A stretch of 64,000 bases of DNA, from positions 682,001 to 746,000 of the forward strand of contig JBGLNJ010000001.1 of assembly GCA_041300525.1 (NCBI GenBank), written 5' to 3'. The position numbers and the translations under genes were made by a program. Positions 1-7,581 of this stretch are shown here, one piece after another. Origin of the DNA: JBGLNJ01 sp041300525 (GTDB lineage Bacteria > Chloroflexota > Anaerolineae > Fen-1058). The notes under the pieces are model-generated. The model was not told the DNA's origin, did no database searches, and worked only from the letters and a program-made list of their open reading frames with translations. Within the stretch, counting starts at the first letter, position 1. The number at the start of each line of letters is the position of its first letter.

Positions 1-45
1 ACGGAGTTGAGCGAGTTGGTGCGGAGGCAGTTGGAGAATTTGTAG
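1..45 (+). CDS. C-terminal tail of an unidentified protein (partial)
   Basis: Frame 1 is open from the first base and ends at TAG 43-45, reading TELSELVRRQLENL. The residues look like an amphipathic helix, but 14 residues are too few to name a family. The rest of the gene lies before the window. Confidence 0.35.
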   Translation, partial: TELSELVRRQLENL

Positions 46-79
46 CAGCGGCGTGCCCGCGCCGCATACAAAAACGATG

Positions 80-109
80 TTGGCCCCCCACGTCACGGCA
101 AAGTATGAT
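80..109 (+). promoter_or_regulatory. Sigma70-type promoter for the AbrB-like gene
   Basis: TTGGCC at 80-85 and TATGAT at 104-109 are separated by 18 bases. Transcription would start near 116, leaving a very short leader that contains the GGAGG ribosome site at 123-127. Confidence 0.5.
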
Positions 110-132
110 AGAATAAAAGCGTGGAGGTTGCT

Positions 133-429
133 ATGTTTGCGCAGACAAGCGTTATCGAGAAAGGCGGGCACATCACGCCGCCTCAACAGATCCTCGACGC
201 TCTTGGCATCCACGCGTCGCGCGAGACAAAAGTCATTGTCGAGTTGACCGAGGCCGGCGTAGTGATCAGGCCCATGGCATCCGCTCACCCTATCACGGAT
301 CGCCTTGCCAGCCTGTCGTTGCCTGTGGCTGACTGGGATCAAATGGAGCGGGAAATTGAGGCGGGGCGTTTAAAGTGCGCGATGCCATTCACGCCGCCAC
401 GATGCGAAACCACGGTATCACACGGTTGA
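133..429 (+). CDS. AbrB/MazE-type antitoxin, 3' end altered
   Basis: The first ~45 residues have the swapped-hairpin AbrB pattern (SVIEKGGHITPPQQILDAL, then a strand ending VVIRP), as in DNA-binding antitoxins that repress their own operon. ATG 133 is preferred over the upstream GTG 121 because GGAGG (123-127) is five bases before it. Residues up to about GRLK (near 375) look normal. The last ~18 residues are out-of-frame reading of a PIN toxin gene remnant, so the natural C-terminus is gone. The partner toxin is no longer functional, and antitoxin activity of this altered protein is uncertain. Confidence 0.7.
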   Translation: MFAQTSVIEKGGHITPPQQILDALGIHASRETKVIVELTEAGVVIRPMASAHPITDRLASLSLPVADWDQMEREIEAGRLKCAMPFTPPRCETTVSHG

Positions 430-512
430 TCAGCGCCGACAAAGAATTCGATTGCCTGGATTTTGTCACTCGTCTAGATCCTTTGATTTATCCATCCACT
501 AATATCGCGTAA
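372..512 (+). pseudogene. C-terminal remnant of a PIN-domain (VapC-like) toxin
   Basis: Read in the frame starting at 372, the DNA encodes KVRDAIHAATMRNHGI, then TRLISADKEFD, then CLDFVTRLDP, ending at TAA 510-512. This is the usual end of a PIN nuclease: the DAIHAA helix with a metal-binding Asp, then the SADKEFD strand with the last acidic residue. About two thirds of a normal PIN domain (the N-terminal part with the first acidic residues) is missing. The remnant overlaps the end of the antitoxin gene in another frame, as expected after a deletion that removed the end of the antitoxin and the start of the toxin. Confidence 0.7.
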
Positions 513-605
513 GCAACGGCATTGGGATGCCGTTGCGAAATGCAAACCCGTAGGCGCGGCGTCCCTACTCTAATCTGCTGAAGGTCACGGAATTGGAGGG
601 GTATA

Positions 606-983
606 GTGTTGCTGCTAACCTTCGTCTTGGCCATACTGGCCTTTTCTGCGGCATTGTTGATATGCATTTTGATGAAGGGAAAGATGTCTCAACCGCGGGG
701 TCTAGCTGCTTTCTCAACATGGTTAACGTTTTTCCTTCTTTATGTATGTAGAGAGCGTGCTGCCCTTAATAGTTACTATGACTATCTCAGCATACAGACT
801 GCTATCAGCGCCCTGATCTTAATATCGGTCATGAGTCTTGGTTGTCTTGTCTGGGCCGAACGGATATTGGCCAAACTTGACCACGGTCGATACAGAGATC
901 CACGGATGCGCATCGTACTAGTTGCCGTTGTTTCCACAATGTGCATCATTGTTGGCTTCTTTCAGTTGCCGCTGTTGAGTTAA
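606..983 (+). CDS. Small integral membrane protein, unknown function
   Basis: The 125-residue product has four hydrophobic stretches (roughly residues 1-23, 34-49, 66-84, 102-124), so it should sit in the cytoplasmic membrane. GTG 606 is used because GGAGGGG lies just upstream (about 595-601). No family is recognised. The next gene is in the same reading frame after the stop TAA 981-983, with no further stop in the 25 codons between, so the two may once have been one longer protein. Codon use is less GC-rich than in most of the window. Confidence 0.5.
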   Translation: MLLLTFVLAILAFSAALLICILMKGKMSQPRGLAAFSTWLTFFLLYVCRERAALNSYYDYLSIQTAISALILISVMSLGCLVWAERILAKLDHGRYRDPRMRIVLVAVVSTMCIIVGFFQLPLLS

Positions 984-1058
984 GTCATCGTAGATGTAGC
1001 GAGGGGACCAGGGTACAAGACTGGAATCATTGAAGGGCTATATCGTGGAGGAGGACGA

Positions 1059-1337
1059 GTGCAAGGCTCGCTTGGTCTTCTTGTCACTGAGGGTATCTCA
1101 TACTGGGTTCCTGACAGAAACTGGTTTAGTACACTATCTGTGGGGCAGCCTGTCGAGTTTGCTTATAGCATAGATACTCGCTATGCTTTTGCTTCCGACC
1201 ATATCGCACTGACGCCGTTGGCCGTCGTACTCACAATTGTCGTGCTGTGCTTCGGGATTCTTATAGGGATTCTGTGCTATTATGCACCTGTTTACCACGG
1301 GCAAGAATCTTCAACGAGTCCACCAAGCACACAGTAG
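1059..1337 (+). CDS. Small membrane-anchored protein, unknown function
   Basis: The 92-residue product has an N-terminal polar part with many aromatic residues (YWVPDRNWF) and one hydrophobic segment near residues 52-74, followed by a short polar tail. GTG 1059 is supported by GGAGGAGG a few bases upstream. It is in frame with the preceding membrane protein, and the 25 intervening codons are open. It could therefore be an independent gene or the second half of a gene interrupted by TAA 981-983. No family is recognised. Confidence 0.45.
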   Translation: MQGSLGLLVTEGISYWVPDRNWFSTLSVGQPVEFAYSIDTRYAFASDHIALTPLAVVLTIVVLCFGILIGILCYYAPVYHGQESSTSPPSTQ

Positions 1338-1366
1338 CCCTGGCATCCCTACCCTATGCCAGGGCA

Positions 1367-2227
1367 TTACCTGTCCAGCCAATGCGCCGTAATGCGCTCC
1401 AGCGTGCCATCGGCCTTGACTTGCGCGAGCGACCGGTCGAGCGCGCGGGCGAGTTCCGGCGCGTTGGCGCGGACGGCGATGACGTAAGGGTTGCTAGTCT
1501 GGTGCGGACCGAGGCGCAACGCTGAATGCGCGGCAACGTATTGTCGCGCTGCTGCTGTGTCGGCGAGCGCCGCATCGGCCTGGCCGGACTCGACGGCCTG
1601 CATGGCCTCATCGGACGTGTCGCGCTCCAACACGCGCAGCCCCACCGTCCGCCGGGCCAGCCAGCGCGCGCGGTCGTCGCCATCCGAGCCGATCTCGGCG
1701 GCGAGTGTGCGCCCTCGCAAATCGCTCACATTCGACCCGGTCGGCACGACCAGCACCAGCCCCGCATCAAAATACGGCGCGGTGTAGAAAAAATCCTGCG
1801 TGCGCGCGGCGTCGGGCGTGAGCGCGCTGATGATGGCGTCGTATTGCCCGGTCAGCAACGTGTCGTACAGCCGATCCGCGCCGACCTGCACAAACTCGGC
1901 GCGCAATCCCAGGCGCTTTGCCAGCTCGCGCGCCAGGTCTGCATCCAGACCCGTGAACTCGCCGGAGGCCGTCAACCCGTCAAACGGCATGAACCCGGCG
2001 TCCATCCCGAACCGCACGACGCCGCTCTCTCGCACTTGCGTCCAGGTCTTGTCCACCGGCTTGGTCACGGCGAACAAAATGCCGGCCGCGATGATGAGCC
2101 CTACCATTGCCAGCAACAGCCATCGCCGCGCACGAGTGTTTGGCGACACGCGCCTGGCAATACGCACGCAAAGCGCGCAATGCGCGACATATAACTTGCG
2201 GCCTGCGACTTGCGACTTGTCTCTCAT
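1367..2227 (-). CDS. Family 3 extracellular solute-binding protein (polar amino-acid type)
   Basis: The protein resembles periplasmic/lipid-side binding proteins that deliver amino acids to ABC importers. After a basic start and one transmembrane segment (LLLAMVGLIIAAGILFAV) it shows the GMDAGFMPFDG, GEFTGLDADLARELAKRLG and LTPDAARTQDFFYTAPYF motifs of this family. ATG 2227 overlaps the upstream glycosidase stop as ATGA, indicating coupled translation; this is better than the in-frame ATG 2239 inside that gene. No permease or ATPase gene is next to it. The first ~20 residues are encoded by 7-base-periodic DNA (2163-2226), so the N-terminal tail may not be conserved. Confidence 0.85.
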   Translation of the reverse strand: MRDKSQVAGRKLYVAHCALCVRIARRVSPNTRARRWLLLAMVGLIIAAGILFAVTKPVDKTWTQVRESGVVRFGMDAGFMPFDGLTASGEFTGLDADLARELAKRLGLRAEFVQVGADRLYDTLLTGQYDAIISALTPDAARTQDFFYTAPYFDAGLVLVVPTGSNVSDLRGRTLAAEIGSDGDDRARWLARRTVGLRVLERDTSDEAMQAVESGQADAALADTAAARQYVAAHSALRLGPHQTSNPYVIAVRANAPELARALDRSLAQVKADGTLERITAHWLDR

Positions 2228-3345
2228 CGCGTCGCCCACTCTTGAACTTTCAGGTAGATGGGGCGCGGCTCGAAATCAGTCCCGAGGAATGTGAAGTTAT
2301 CCTGGTAACTGTGCGCCGGGATCGGATAGCGAAACGCCCACATCGCCACCACCTTGCACCACGGCCAGTGCTCCTCGGCCCATTGATACGCGGCGAGCGT
2401 ATCTTCAATCCGTTGCGCGGGGCGGATAGCTTGGTTCCATCGCGGGCTGTCGTTCCAGCCGGCTTCGGTCACATACACCGGCTTGGCCGCGTCACCGTTG
2501 CGCACCATCACCTCGCGCGCCAGTTCCACCCGGCGAAAGTTGAGCCGGTCGGGCGCGGGTGGCTCTTGTGCAGGCGATTGGAAGCCATAAGAGTGTACGG
2601 CCAGCGCATCGAAATAGGGCGCGGCTCCGGCGTCATACATCTTTTGCAGGTACGCCAGGTCGTTCATCCCATTCGGGCTGCCGTCCGGCTCCAATGTGGG
2701 CGCCAGCGCTCCGCCCAACACGACGATGTCTGGATCGGCTTGCTTGGCGCGCGGATAAACGACGCGCAGCATCTCGGCATAGCTTGCCGGGTCAACCGGT
2801 CGAAAGCCCCATTCGAATGTGAGATTCGGCTCGTTCCAGATGACGATGGTGTGGACGCGGCCCTTGAAATGCCGGACGAACTCGTAGACGAAATCGCCCA
2901 ACTCGTCATAGTTGTCCTGGTCGAGGTAATTGAGCGAAGTGTCTTGCCCTTTGGGATGCGGACGCGCCCACCACGGGACGAGGCCGATTCGCGCGATGAC
3001 GGTCAGTCCTTGCGCGCGAGCGTGATCCACCACCAGATCTGCGTGCCCAAATCGAAAATCGCGCTGCTCCGGCTCGTAATACGCCCAGGGAAAAAACTCG
3101 ACCACCCACGGGCTGCCCATTTCGCGCACCATTTCCAGCGAGCGACGGATTTTCCACGGCTCGACCTCGTCGGTCAAGCGTGTGTGGACGCCGACGATGG
3201 GGTGTTGGGTGATTACCGTTTGCGGCGGCGGGATGGGGACAATCGGCTGCGGCAATCGCTCCGTCGCCCATAGGAACACGAGGACGATCAGCAGGCGCAG
3301 GACAATATGGCGGCTGGCGAGAAGCGATTTCCAATGGTAGGTCAT
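2224..3345 (-). CDS. Membrane-anchored clan-A glycoside hydrolase (GH39/GH5-like)
   Basis: The product (~373 residues) has an N-terminal signal anchor (about residues 15-30) followed by a TIM-barrel. WNEPN carries the likely acid/base Glu after strand 4, and the later YVTEAGW carries the likely nucleophile Glu after strand 7, as in clan GH-A enzymes such as beta-xylosidases and endoglucanases. The substrate cannot be read from the sequence. ATG 3345 is chosen over GTG 3357; neither has a clear ribosome site. Its stop overlaps the start of the solute-binding protein by four bases (ATGA), so the two are probably co-translated. Confidence 0.8.
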   Translation of the reverse strand: MTYHWKSLLASRHIVLRLLIVLVFLWATERLPQPIVPIPPPQTVITQHPIVGVHTRLTDEVEPWKIRRSLEMVREMGSPWVVEFFPWAYYEPEQRDFRFGHADLVVDHARAQGLTVIARIGLVPWWARPHPKGQDTSLNYLDQDNYDELGDFVYEFVRHFKGRVHTIVIWNEPNLTFEWGFRPVDPASYAEMLRVVYPRAKQADPDIVVLGGALAPTLEPDGSPNGMNDLAYLQKMYDAGAAPYFDALAVHSYGFQSPAQEPPAPDRLNFRRVELAREVMVRNGDAAKPVYVTEAGWNDSPRWNQAIRPAQRIEDTLAAYQWAEEHWPWCKVVAMWAFRYPIPAHSYQDNFTFLGTDFEPRPIYLKVQEWATR

Positions 3346-3383
3346 AAGGCGTGACACGTGTTGCGTGTTGCGTAGGTCAAGTG

Positions 3384-3460
3384 GCGATACGCGTTGTGCG
3401 ATCAGCGATAGGCGATTGGCAATTAGCGATGTGCGATGCGCGATACGCGATACGCGATGA
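3384..3460 (+). repeat. Array of eleven degenerate 7-base units (GCGATNN)
   Basis: From 3384 the sequence divides into eleven consecutive heptamers, each beginning GCGAT or a close variant (GCGTT, GCAAT), with the last two bases variable. A shorter run of TGCGTGT-type heptamers lies just before it (about 3355-3374). The array spans the end of the membrane protein gene on the minus strand, so its last ~12 residues are encoded by the repeat. Confidence 0.8.
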
Positions 3461-3947
3461 GCAGGATGACCAGCCCCACGCCGTCAAAGGCGATGAAGCG
3501 CAAACCGGTGGCGCGCAGTACGGCGTGACCGGCGGGCAGCCCGGCCAACATGAGCGACTCGCCCACCAATCCGATGGCCTGCATCGCCAGGACGACGGCG
3601 AATGTGACTCGGTTCCGCGCGGGATGCCAGATGGCCGGGACGAACGGCGTCGCCCACATCAGGTACAGGATGCCAAATCCACGCACGACGACCTCGCCCG
3701 GCACGCCGGTCAGTTCATAAGCGGCGGCATAGTCGGCGGGGTGAACCAGATACGGAATGGCTGCACTCATGTTGGCAATGAGGACTGCTAACAACGCGGC
3801 ACGCGCGAACCAAAGGTATGGCGAGTTACCAATCCGAATAGTCGGTGAGGTCAATCGAGTCCCCTGTTTCTGTGTTTTCAGCTTTGATGACGAGTCCCAA
3901 CGTGGTCGGAACGAATGTGTAGACATACGCTCCCTGGGAAACACCAT
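3423..3947 (-). CDS. Four-helix membrane protein, unknown function (start unresolved)
   Basis: The stop is at 3423 and the conserved-looking part is about 125 residues with four hydrophobic helices (LWFARAALLAVLIANMSAAI, then FGILYLMWATPFV, then VVLAMQAIGLVG, then GVGLVILLIAY). The open frame reaches ATG 3947, but the first ~38 residues overlap the upstream gene in another frame and look like a shadow. TTG 3794 or a codon near 3830 may be the true start; no ribosome site decides it. The last residues fall in the heptamer array. Probably an inner-membrane protein of Chloroflexota; no function can be given. Confidence 0.55.
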   Translation of the reverse strand: MVFPRERMSTHSFRPRWDSSSKLKTQKQGTRLTSPTIRIGNSPYLWFARAALLAVLIANMSAAIPYLVHPADYAAAYELTGVPGEVVVRGFGILYLMWATPFVPAIWHPARNRVTFAVVLAMQAIGLVGESLMLAGLPAGHAVLRATGLRFIAFDGVGLVILLIAYRVSRIAHR

Positions 3948-4212
3948 ACCACGGAGGAAGTGTAACTCCGTCCTCCAAAGCCCCTTTCACAATCTTGAGC
4001 CAATCTTCATCCAGTTCAATACCCTTTGGAGATCGTCCAGTCTCCATCTCTTGCCTGAAAACTCTTTCGTCAATCGACCGTTTCCATTCTATCAACTGCC
4101 GATATTGTTTACCGGCAATCTTGAACACGATCTCATTGGCTGGCTGTGTTTTCTTGAGCCGGAAAATGCGGCGCAGTCTGGCTCGCGATTCTTGAAGCAT
4201 TTTTGTTAGCAT
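3826..4212 (-). CDS. Hypothetical protein, 128 residues
   Basis: The product is soluble and charged, with no transmembrane segment or recognisable motif. The middle contains a helix-rich stretch (KQYRQLIEWKRSIDERVF) and the end a beta-rich stretch with LGLVIKAENTETGDSIDL. ATG 4212 is the first start; ATG 4200 is an alternative. It follows mobB by seven bases on the same strand and may be in its operon, but nothing links the functions. Confidence 0.5.
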   Translation of the reverse strand: MLTKMLQESRARLRRIFRLKKTQPANEIVFKIAGKQYRQLIEWKRSIDERVFRQEMETGRSPKGIELDEDWLKIVKGALEDGVTLPPWYGVSQGAYVYTFVPTTLGLVIKAENTETGDSIDLTDYSDW

Positions 4213-4246
4213 CGTTAGTCATTCGTCCTTCGTCTCTCGTCGTTGG
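4212..4246 (+). repeat. Short heptamer array (TCNTTCG type)
   Basis: Five consecutive 7-base units (TCGTTAG, TCATTCG, TCCTTCG, TCTCTCG, TCGTTGG) occupy 4212-4246. They encode the last residues of mobB on the minus strand and reach the start of the next gene. Same period as the other arrays in the window, different base sequence. Confidence 0.6.
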
Positions 4247-4731
4247 TCACACAAGAAGCGTTCTTCGATCAAATCCACCAGCCCCGCCGCGTCGTCCAAC
4301 CCGAACTGCGGCACGTCCATCTCAAAAGGCTGATCGGTGGCGAGGGCGACGAGTTCCTCGCGAGCGCAGAGCAGCTCACGCCCTTTTTCCGCGCGGCTGA
4401 CCTCAATCTTGGGAGCCGGGCCGCGCTTGTAGCCCTCGGTCAGGATGATGTCCACATCGTTGATTGTGGCGACGATCTCGGTCAGCGTCAACTCGCGCTC
4501 GATGCGCTGGATGTGCGCAATGCGGTTGGGCGAGGCGATGACGACGTGATCCGATCCGGCCTGCGCGTGCCGCCACGTATCCTTGCCGGGATGGTCTATC
4601 TCAAAACTGTGCGCGTCGTGCTTGACCGTCGCCACGCGGTGGCCGCGCGCCTTGAGCTCGCGGATGAGCTTTTCCAGCAGCGTGGTCTTGCCGGTGTCGG
4701 ACTTGCCGACGATGGAGAGGACGGGAATCAT
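4219..4731 (-). CDS. mobB: MobB, GTP-binding molybdenum-cofactor guanylation accessory protein
   Basis: MobB binds GTP and helps attach GMP to molybdopterin for enzymes of the bis-MGD type. The P-loop GKSDTGKTT is at residues ~9-17. It is followed by VATVKHD, the DTWRHAQAGSD motif and LTEGYKRGPAPKIEV, all typical of MobB. ATG 4731 is chosen over ATG 4794 because AGGAG (4736-4740 on the complementary strand) lies five bases upstream. Length (~170 residues) fits the family. No mobA or molybdoenzyme gene is in the window. Confidence 0.88.
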   Translation of the reverse strand: MIPVLSIVGKSDTGKTTLLEKLIRELKARGHRVATVKHDAHSFEIDHPGKDTWRHAQAGSDHVVIASPNRIAHIQRIERELTLTEIVATINDVDIILTEGYKRGPAPKIEVSRAEKGRELLCAREELVALATDQPFEMDVPQFGLDDAAGLVDLIEERFLCDQRRETKDE

Positions 4732-4828
4732 CGTTCTCCTATCAATAGCTTGGCTTTGTTCTTGCATGATAGCCTCAATCTCTGAATCTGGCAACTTGGT
4801 CCAATAGGAATCCTTTTTGCCCTCTGAC

Positions 4829-4862
4829 TCCCCCTCTCCTGTCGTTAGACGGGGGAGGGGGC
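4829..4862. terminator. C-rich/G-rich hairpin between convergent promoterless ends
   Basis: A run CCCCCTCTCC followed about ten bases later by GGGGGAGGGGG can form a GC-rich imperfect stem. It lies between the divergent mobB and radical SAM genes. A similar C-run/G-run motif occurs inside the gene at about 45,840-45,870. It could be a dispersed repeat rather than a terminator. Confidence 0.35.
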
Positions 4863-4962
4863 CAGGGGGATGGGGGCGTCACTAGAATTCCACGCACTTT
4901 TCATTTTGCCAGATTCTATTACAATTGTGCCAGGCTTTGCCACGCATAGGGCGTAGAATCGA

Positions 4963-5832
4963 ATGATCAAAGAGATTAGTGCGCGTGTCTTGTTATCCTC
5001 CGTCAAGCAGCCGGACTCTTGGTTCGGGCTACGGTACAACATGAACTTGTACCGGGGCTGCCAGCATCAGTGCATCTATTGCGATTCTCGCAGTGAGTGT
5101 TATCAGATCGAGAATTTCAGCGACATTCTGGTCAAGGTTAATGCCATCGAGTTGCTGCGCAAAGAGTTGGCGCGCAAGCGGGTCAAGGGCGCCATCGGAA
5201 CCGGCTCGATGAATGATCCGTACATGCCGCTGGAGGCAAAGCTTAACTTGACCGGGCAAGCCCTGCAAGTCATTGCGGAATACGGCTTTCCGGTTCACAT
5301 TATCACCAAGAGCGATTTGGTGCTCAAGGATTTGGACACTTTGCGCCAGATCAACCAGGTCTATGCGGCTGTCAGTTTCACCATCACGACGGCCGACGAC
5401 GATCTGAGCAAAAAGTTGGAACCTGGAGCGCCCCTGGTGTCCAGGCGGTTCCAAGCCATGCAAGTATTGGCGGCGCACGGGATTCTGACCGGTGTGACGA
5501 TGATGCCCGTCCTGCCCTTCATTGAGGATCAAGAGGAGAACATTGCGGCGATTGTGGCACGCGCCCGCGAGTGTGGGGCTGCCTACATTCTGCCGTCGTT
5601 CGGCATGAGCTTGCGCGATCGGCAGCGCGCGTATTACTATACCCAGTTGGATAGCCTGTTCCCGGGCTTGCGGCAGAAATATGAGCGGCGTTTTGGAAAT
5701 CAATATCATTGCGCTACTCCGAACGCGGCGCGGTTGGAGCACGTGTTTCGCGATCTGTGTCAGCAGCATGGAATAGCGACCCGCATCAGGCCGTACATGC
5801 CAGAGACCGCCGCGCAGTTACAGTTATTCTGA
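4963..5832 (+). CDS. Radical SAM protein, SPL/Rv2578c-like
   Basis: The cluster motif CQHQCIYCDSR (residues ~33-43) is the CX3CX2C signature that binds a 4Fe-4S cluster and S-adenosylmethionine. Before it is the NMNLYRGC block and after it GTGSMNDPYMPLE, both typical of the spore-photoproduct-lyase-like subgroup. The gene is 289 residues, a normal length. The true reaction of this subgroup is not established; DNA photoproduct repair should not be assumed without the SPL-specific Cys. ATG 4963 lacks a good ribosome site. The downstream gene starts 86 bases later on the same strand. Confidence 0.8.
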   Translation: MIKEISARVLLSSVKQPDSWFGLRYNMNLYRGCQHQCIYCDSRSECYQIENFSDILVKVNAIELLRKELARKRVKGAIGTGSMNDPYMPLEAKLNLTGQALQVIAEYGFPVHIITKSDLVLKDLDTLRQINQVYAAVSFTITTADDDLSKKLEPGAPLVSRRFQAMQVLAAHGILTGVTMMPVLPFIEDQEENIAAIVARARECGAAYILPSFGMSLRDRQRAYYYTQLDSLFPGLRQKYERRFGNQYHCATPNAARLEHVFRDLCQQHGIATRIRPYMPETAAQLQLF

Positions 5833-5917
5833 TGCGGGGCGCAAGGCTGGCGACAGTCAAAGAACTGTCTGTCCTCGCCATCGCGGTCGGGAGACTGGAG
5901 AGAAAGCTGAGGATCAG

Positions 5918-7549
5918 ATGAAAACAAGCCGTATCCGTGCGCTTCGTGGCGATCCAACCCCCTGGCTGCTGGAAATGGAAAATCCGTCGGTTCGCTACTG
6001 GACATTGATTCATCTCCTCGACCGGCCGGCCGATGACTCCGAGGCGCAAGAGACCAGAAGAGCCATCGCCCGGCAGCCGCTCGCGCAAGACTTGTTCGCT
6101 CGCCAGCATCCCGACGGCCACTGGGGCGACGACGAGACCAAACCTTACACTGCCGAGGGAACATTGGGCGTATTGGGCATTTTGTACACGCTGGGCGTAG
6201 AGCCGGGCGAGCGCACGGCCGCCGGTTGTGATTCCCTGCTGCGCTTTTCCCAGCACGAAAGCGGCGGCATTTCGCTGACCAAGACGCGCCGCAGCGGCAT
6301 CTTTCCTTGCACCACCGGCGAGCTTTTGCCCATGCTGACCTACTTTGGCCTGGGCGATGATTCGCGTGTGCAGCGAGCATTTGCCTTTCTCATCGAGGCG
6401 ATGTCCGCCGCCGATGCGCTCGATTGTGGGCGCTACCAGCATCGCGATTGCCTGTGGGGCGCTATCGCCACACTCAACGGCCTGGCCGTGCTTCCGGCTC
6501 ATCTGCAATCGCCCCAGTCCAAGCAGGTCGTGCGCCGCCTGGCTGATGCGCTGCTGGATGCCGATTATGACTTTGAAGGCGAACACAAGCGATGGCTCAC
6601 CTTGGGCGTGCCCCGAATGTGGGATTTGTTGAGCGCATTGCGCGCCCTGGCTGCTCATCGCTATGCGCGCGACAAGCGTTTCGGGCGGCTGCTCGATGTG
6701 CTTCTGGATCGCCAGGATGAACAAAGCCGGTGGCTGTGTGGTTCTGTTTCGCGCACCTGGCCGCTCGAAAAACGCAACCGGCCCAGCAAGTGGGTGACGC
6801 TTGACGCGCTGCGGCTGTTAAAAAATATTGCACAAAAGTCAGTGCCACAACCCAAACTCTGTTACCCCATCAAGGCAGGAGATATGATGGATACTACAGC
6901 AACCCCTTTGATCCAATGGCTATTGGAATCGGACGAGCCGTGGACGCGCTATCGCACGCTGGTGGACTTGCTCGACCGTCGCCCCAGCGATTCCAAAGTG
7001 AAAGCAGCCCGCGCCGAAATGTTGGCTCACCCCAAGGTGGGGGCGCTCATCGCCGAAACTGCCACTTGGGGCGACCGCCCATTCAAGCGGCACAATGACG
7101 CCAGCTATCCCATCTACAAATTCAGCACGTTGGCCGATTTCGGCGTGCGAGATGGCGACGGCAAGGTCGCTGGGCTGGCGGCGGGCATCAAGGCTGTGCT
7201 GGCGCACCAGTCGCCGGAGGGGGCTTTTCAAAGTCTCGTGAACATTCCCAAGTCGTTCGGTGGGACAGGCGAGGACATGTGGACGTGGATGCTCTGCGAT
7301 GCTCCGACGTTGCTCTACACTCTGCTTGCCATGGGCCTGGGCAAGGACAAGCGGGTACAGCAAGCAGCCAAGCACTTGGTTGGGCTGGTGGACGAGAACG
7401 GCTGGCGGTGCGTCAGCGCGCCGGAGGTGGGCAAGTTCCGAGGGCCGGGGCGCAAGGATGACCCTTGTCCCATCGTCAATGTCTTTGCGTTAAAGGCGCT
7501 GGCCCAAGCGCCCAAATTATTGGATAGATCGGAAGAACCAATGATCTGA
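5918..7549 (+). CDS. Double-length alpha/alpha-barrel protein (prenyltransferase/terpene-cyclase-like fold)
   Basis: The 543-residue product consists of two related halves. Residues ~12-40 (TPWLLEMENPSVRYWTL.HLLDR) match ~327-355 (TPLIQWLLESDEPWTRYRTLVDLLDR). Both halves carry QxxxG(A)W/F-like repeats seen in squalene-hopene-cyclase and prenyltransferase folds, but no DXDD catalytic motif, so cyclase activity is unlikely. ATG 5918 has GAGGATCAG before it. Inside, ATG 6884/6887 is preceded by AGGAGA (6878-6883) at normal spacing, as if the second half were a separate gene whose upstream stop was lost. Function unknown. Confidence 0.65.
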   Translation: MKTSRIRALRGDPTPWLLEMENPSVRYWTLIHLLDRPADDSEAQETRRAIARQPLAQDLFARQHPDGHWGDDETKPYTAEGTLGVLGILYTLGVEPGERTAAGCDSLLRFSQHESGGISLTKTRRSGIFPCTTGELLPMLTYFGLGDDSRVQRAFAFLIEAMSAADALDCGRYQHRDCLWGAIATLNGLAVLPAHLQSPQSKQVVRRLADALLDADYDFEGEHKRWLTLGVPRMWDLLSALRALAAHRYARDKRFGRLLDVLLDRQDEQSRWLCGSVSRTWPLEKRNRPSKWVTLDALRLLKNIAQKSVPQPKLCYPIKAGDMMDTTATPLIQWLLESDEPWTRYRTLVDLLDRRPSDSKVKAARAEMLAHPKVGALIAETATWGDRPFKRHNDASYPIYKFSTLADFGVRDGDGKVAGLAAGIKAVLAHQSPEGAFQSLVNIPKSFGGTGEDMWTWMLCDAPTLLYTLLAMGLGKDKRVQQAAKHLVGLVDENGWRCVSAPEVGKFRGPGRKDDPCPIVNVFALKALAQAPKLLDRSEEPMI

Positions 7550-7581
7550 CCAAACTTGTGCGCCGGAGATTCTGCCATGTC

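Noticed and set aside
2107..3273. A 388-codon plus-strand frame opposite the glycosidase
   Set aside because: The minus strand encodes recognisable catalytic motifs; the plus frame reads as Arg/His-rich shadow.
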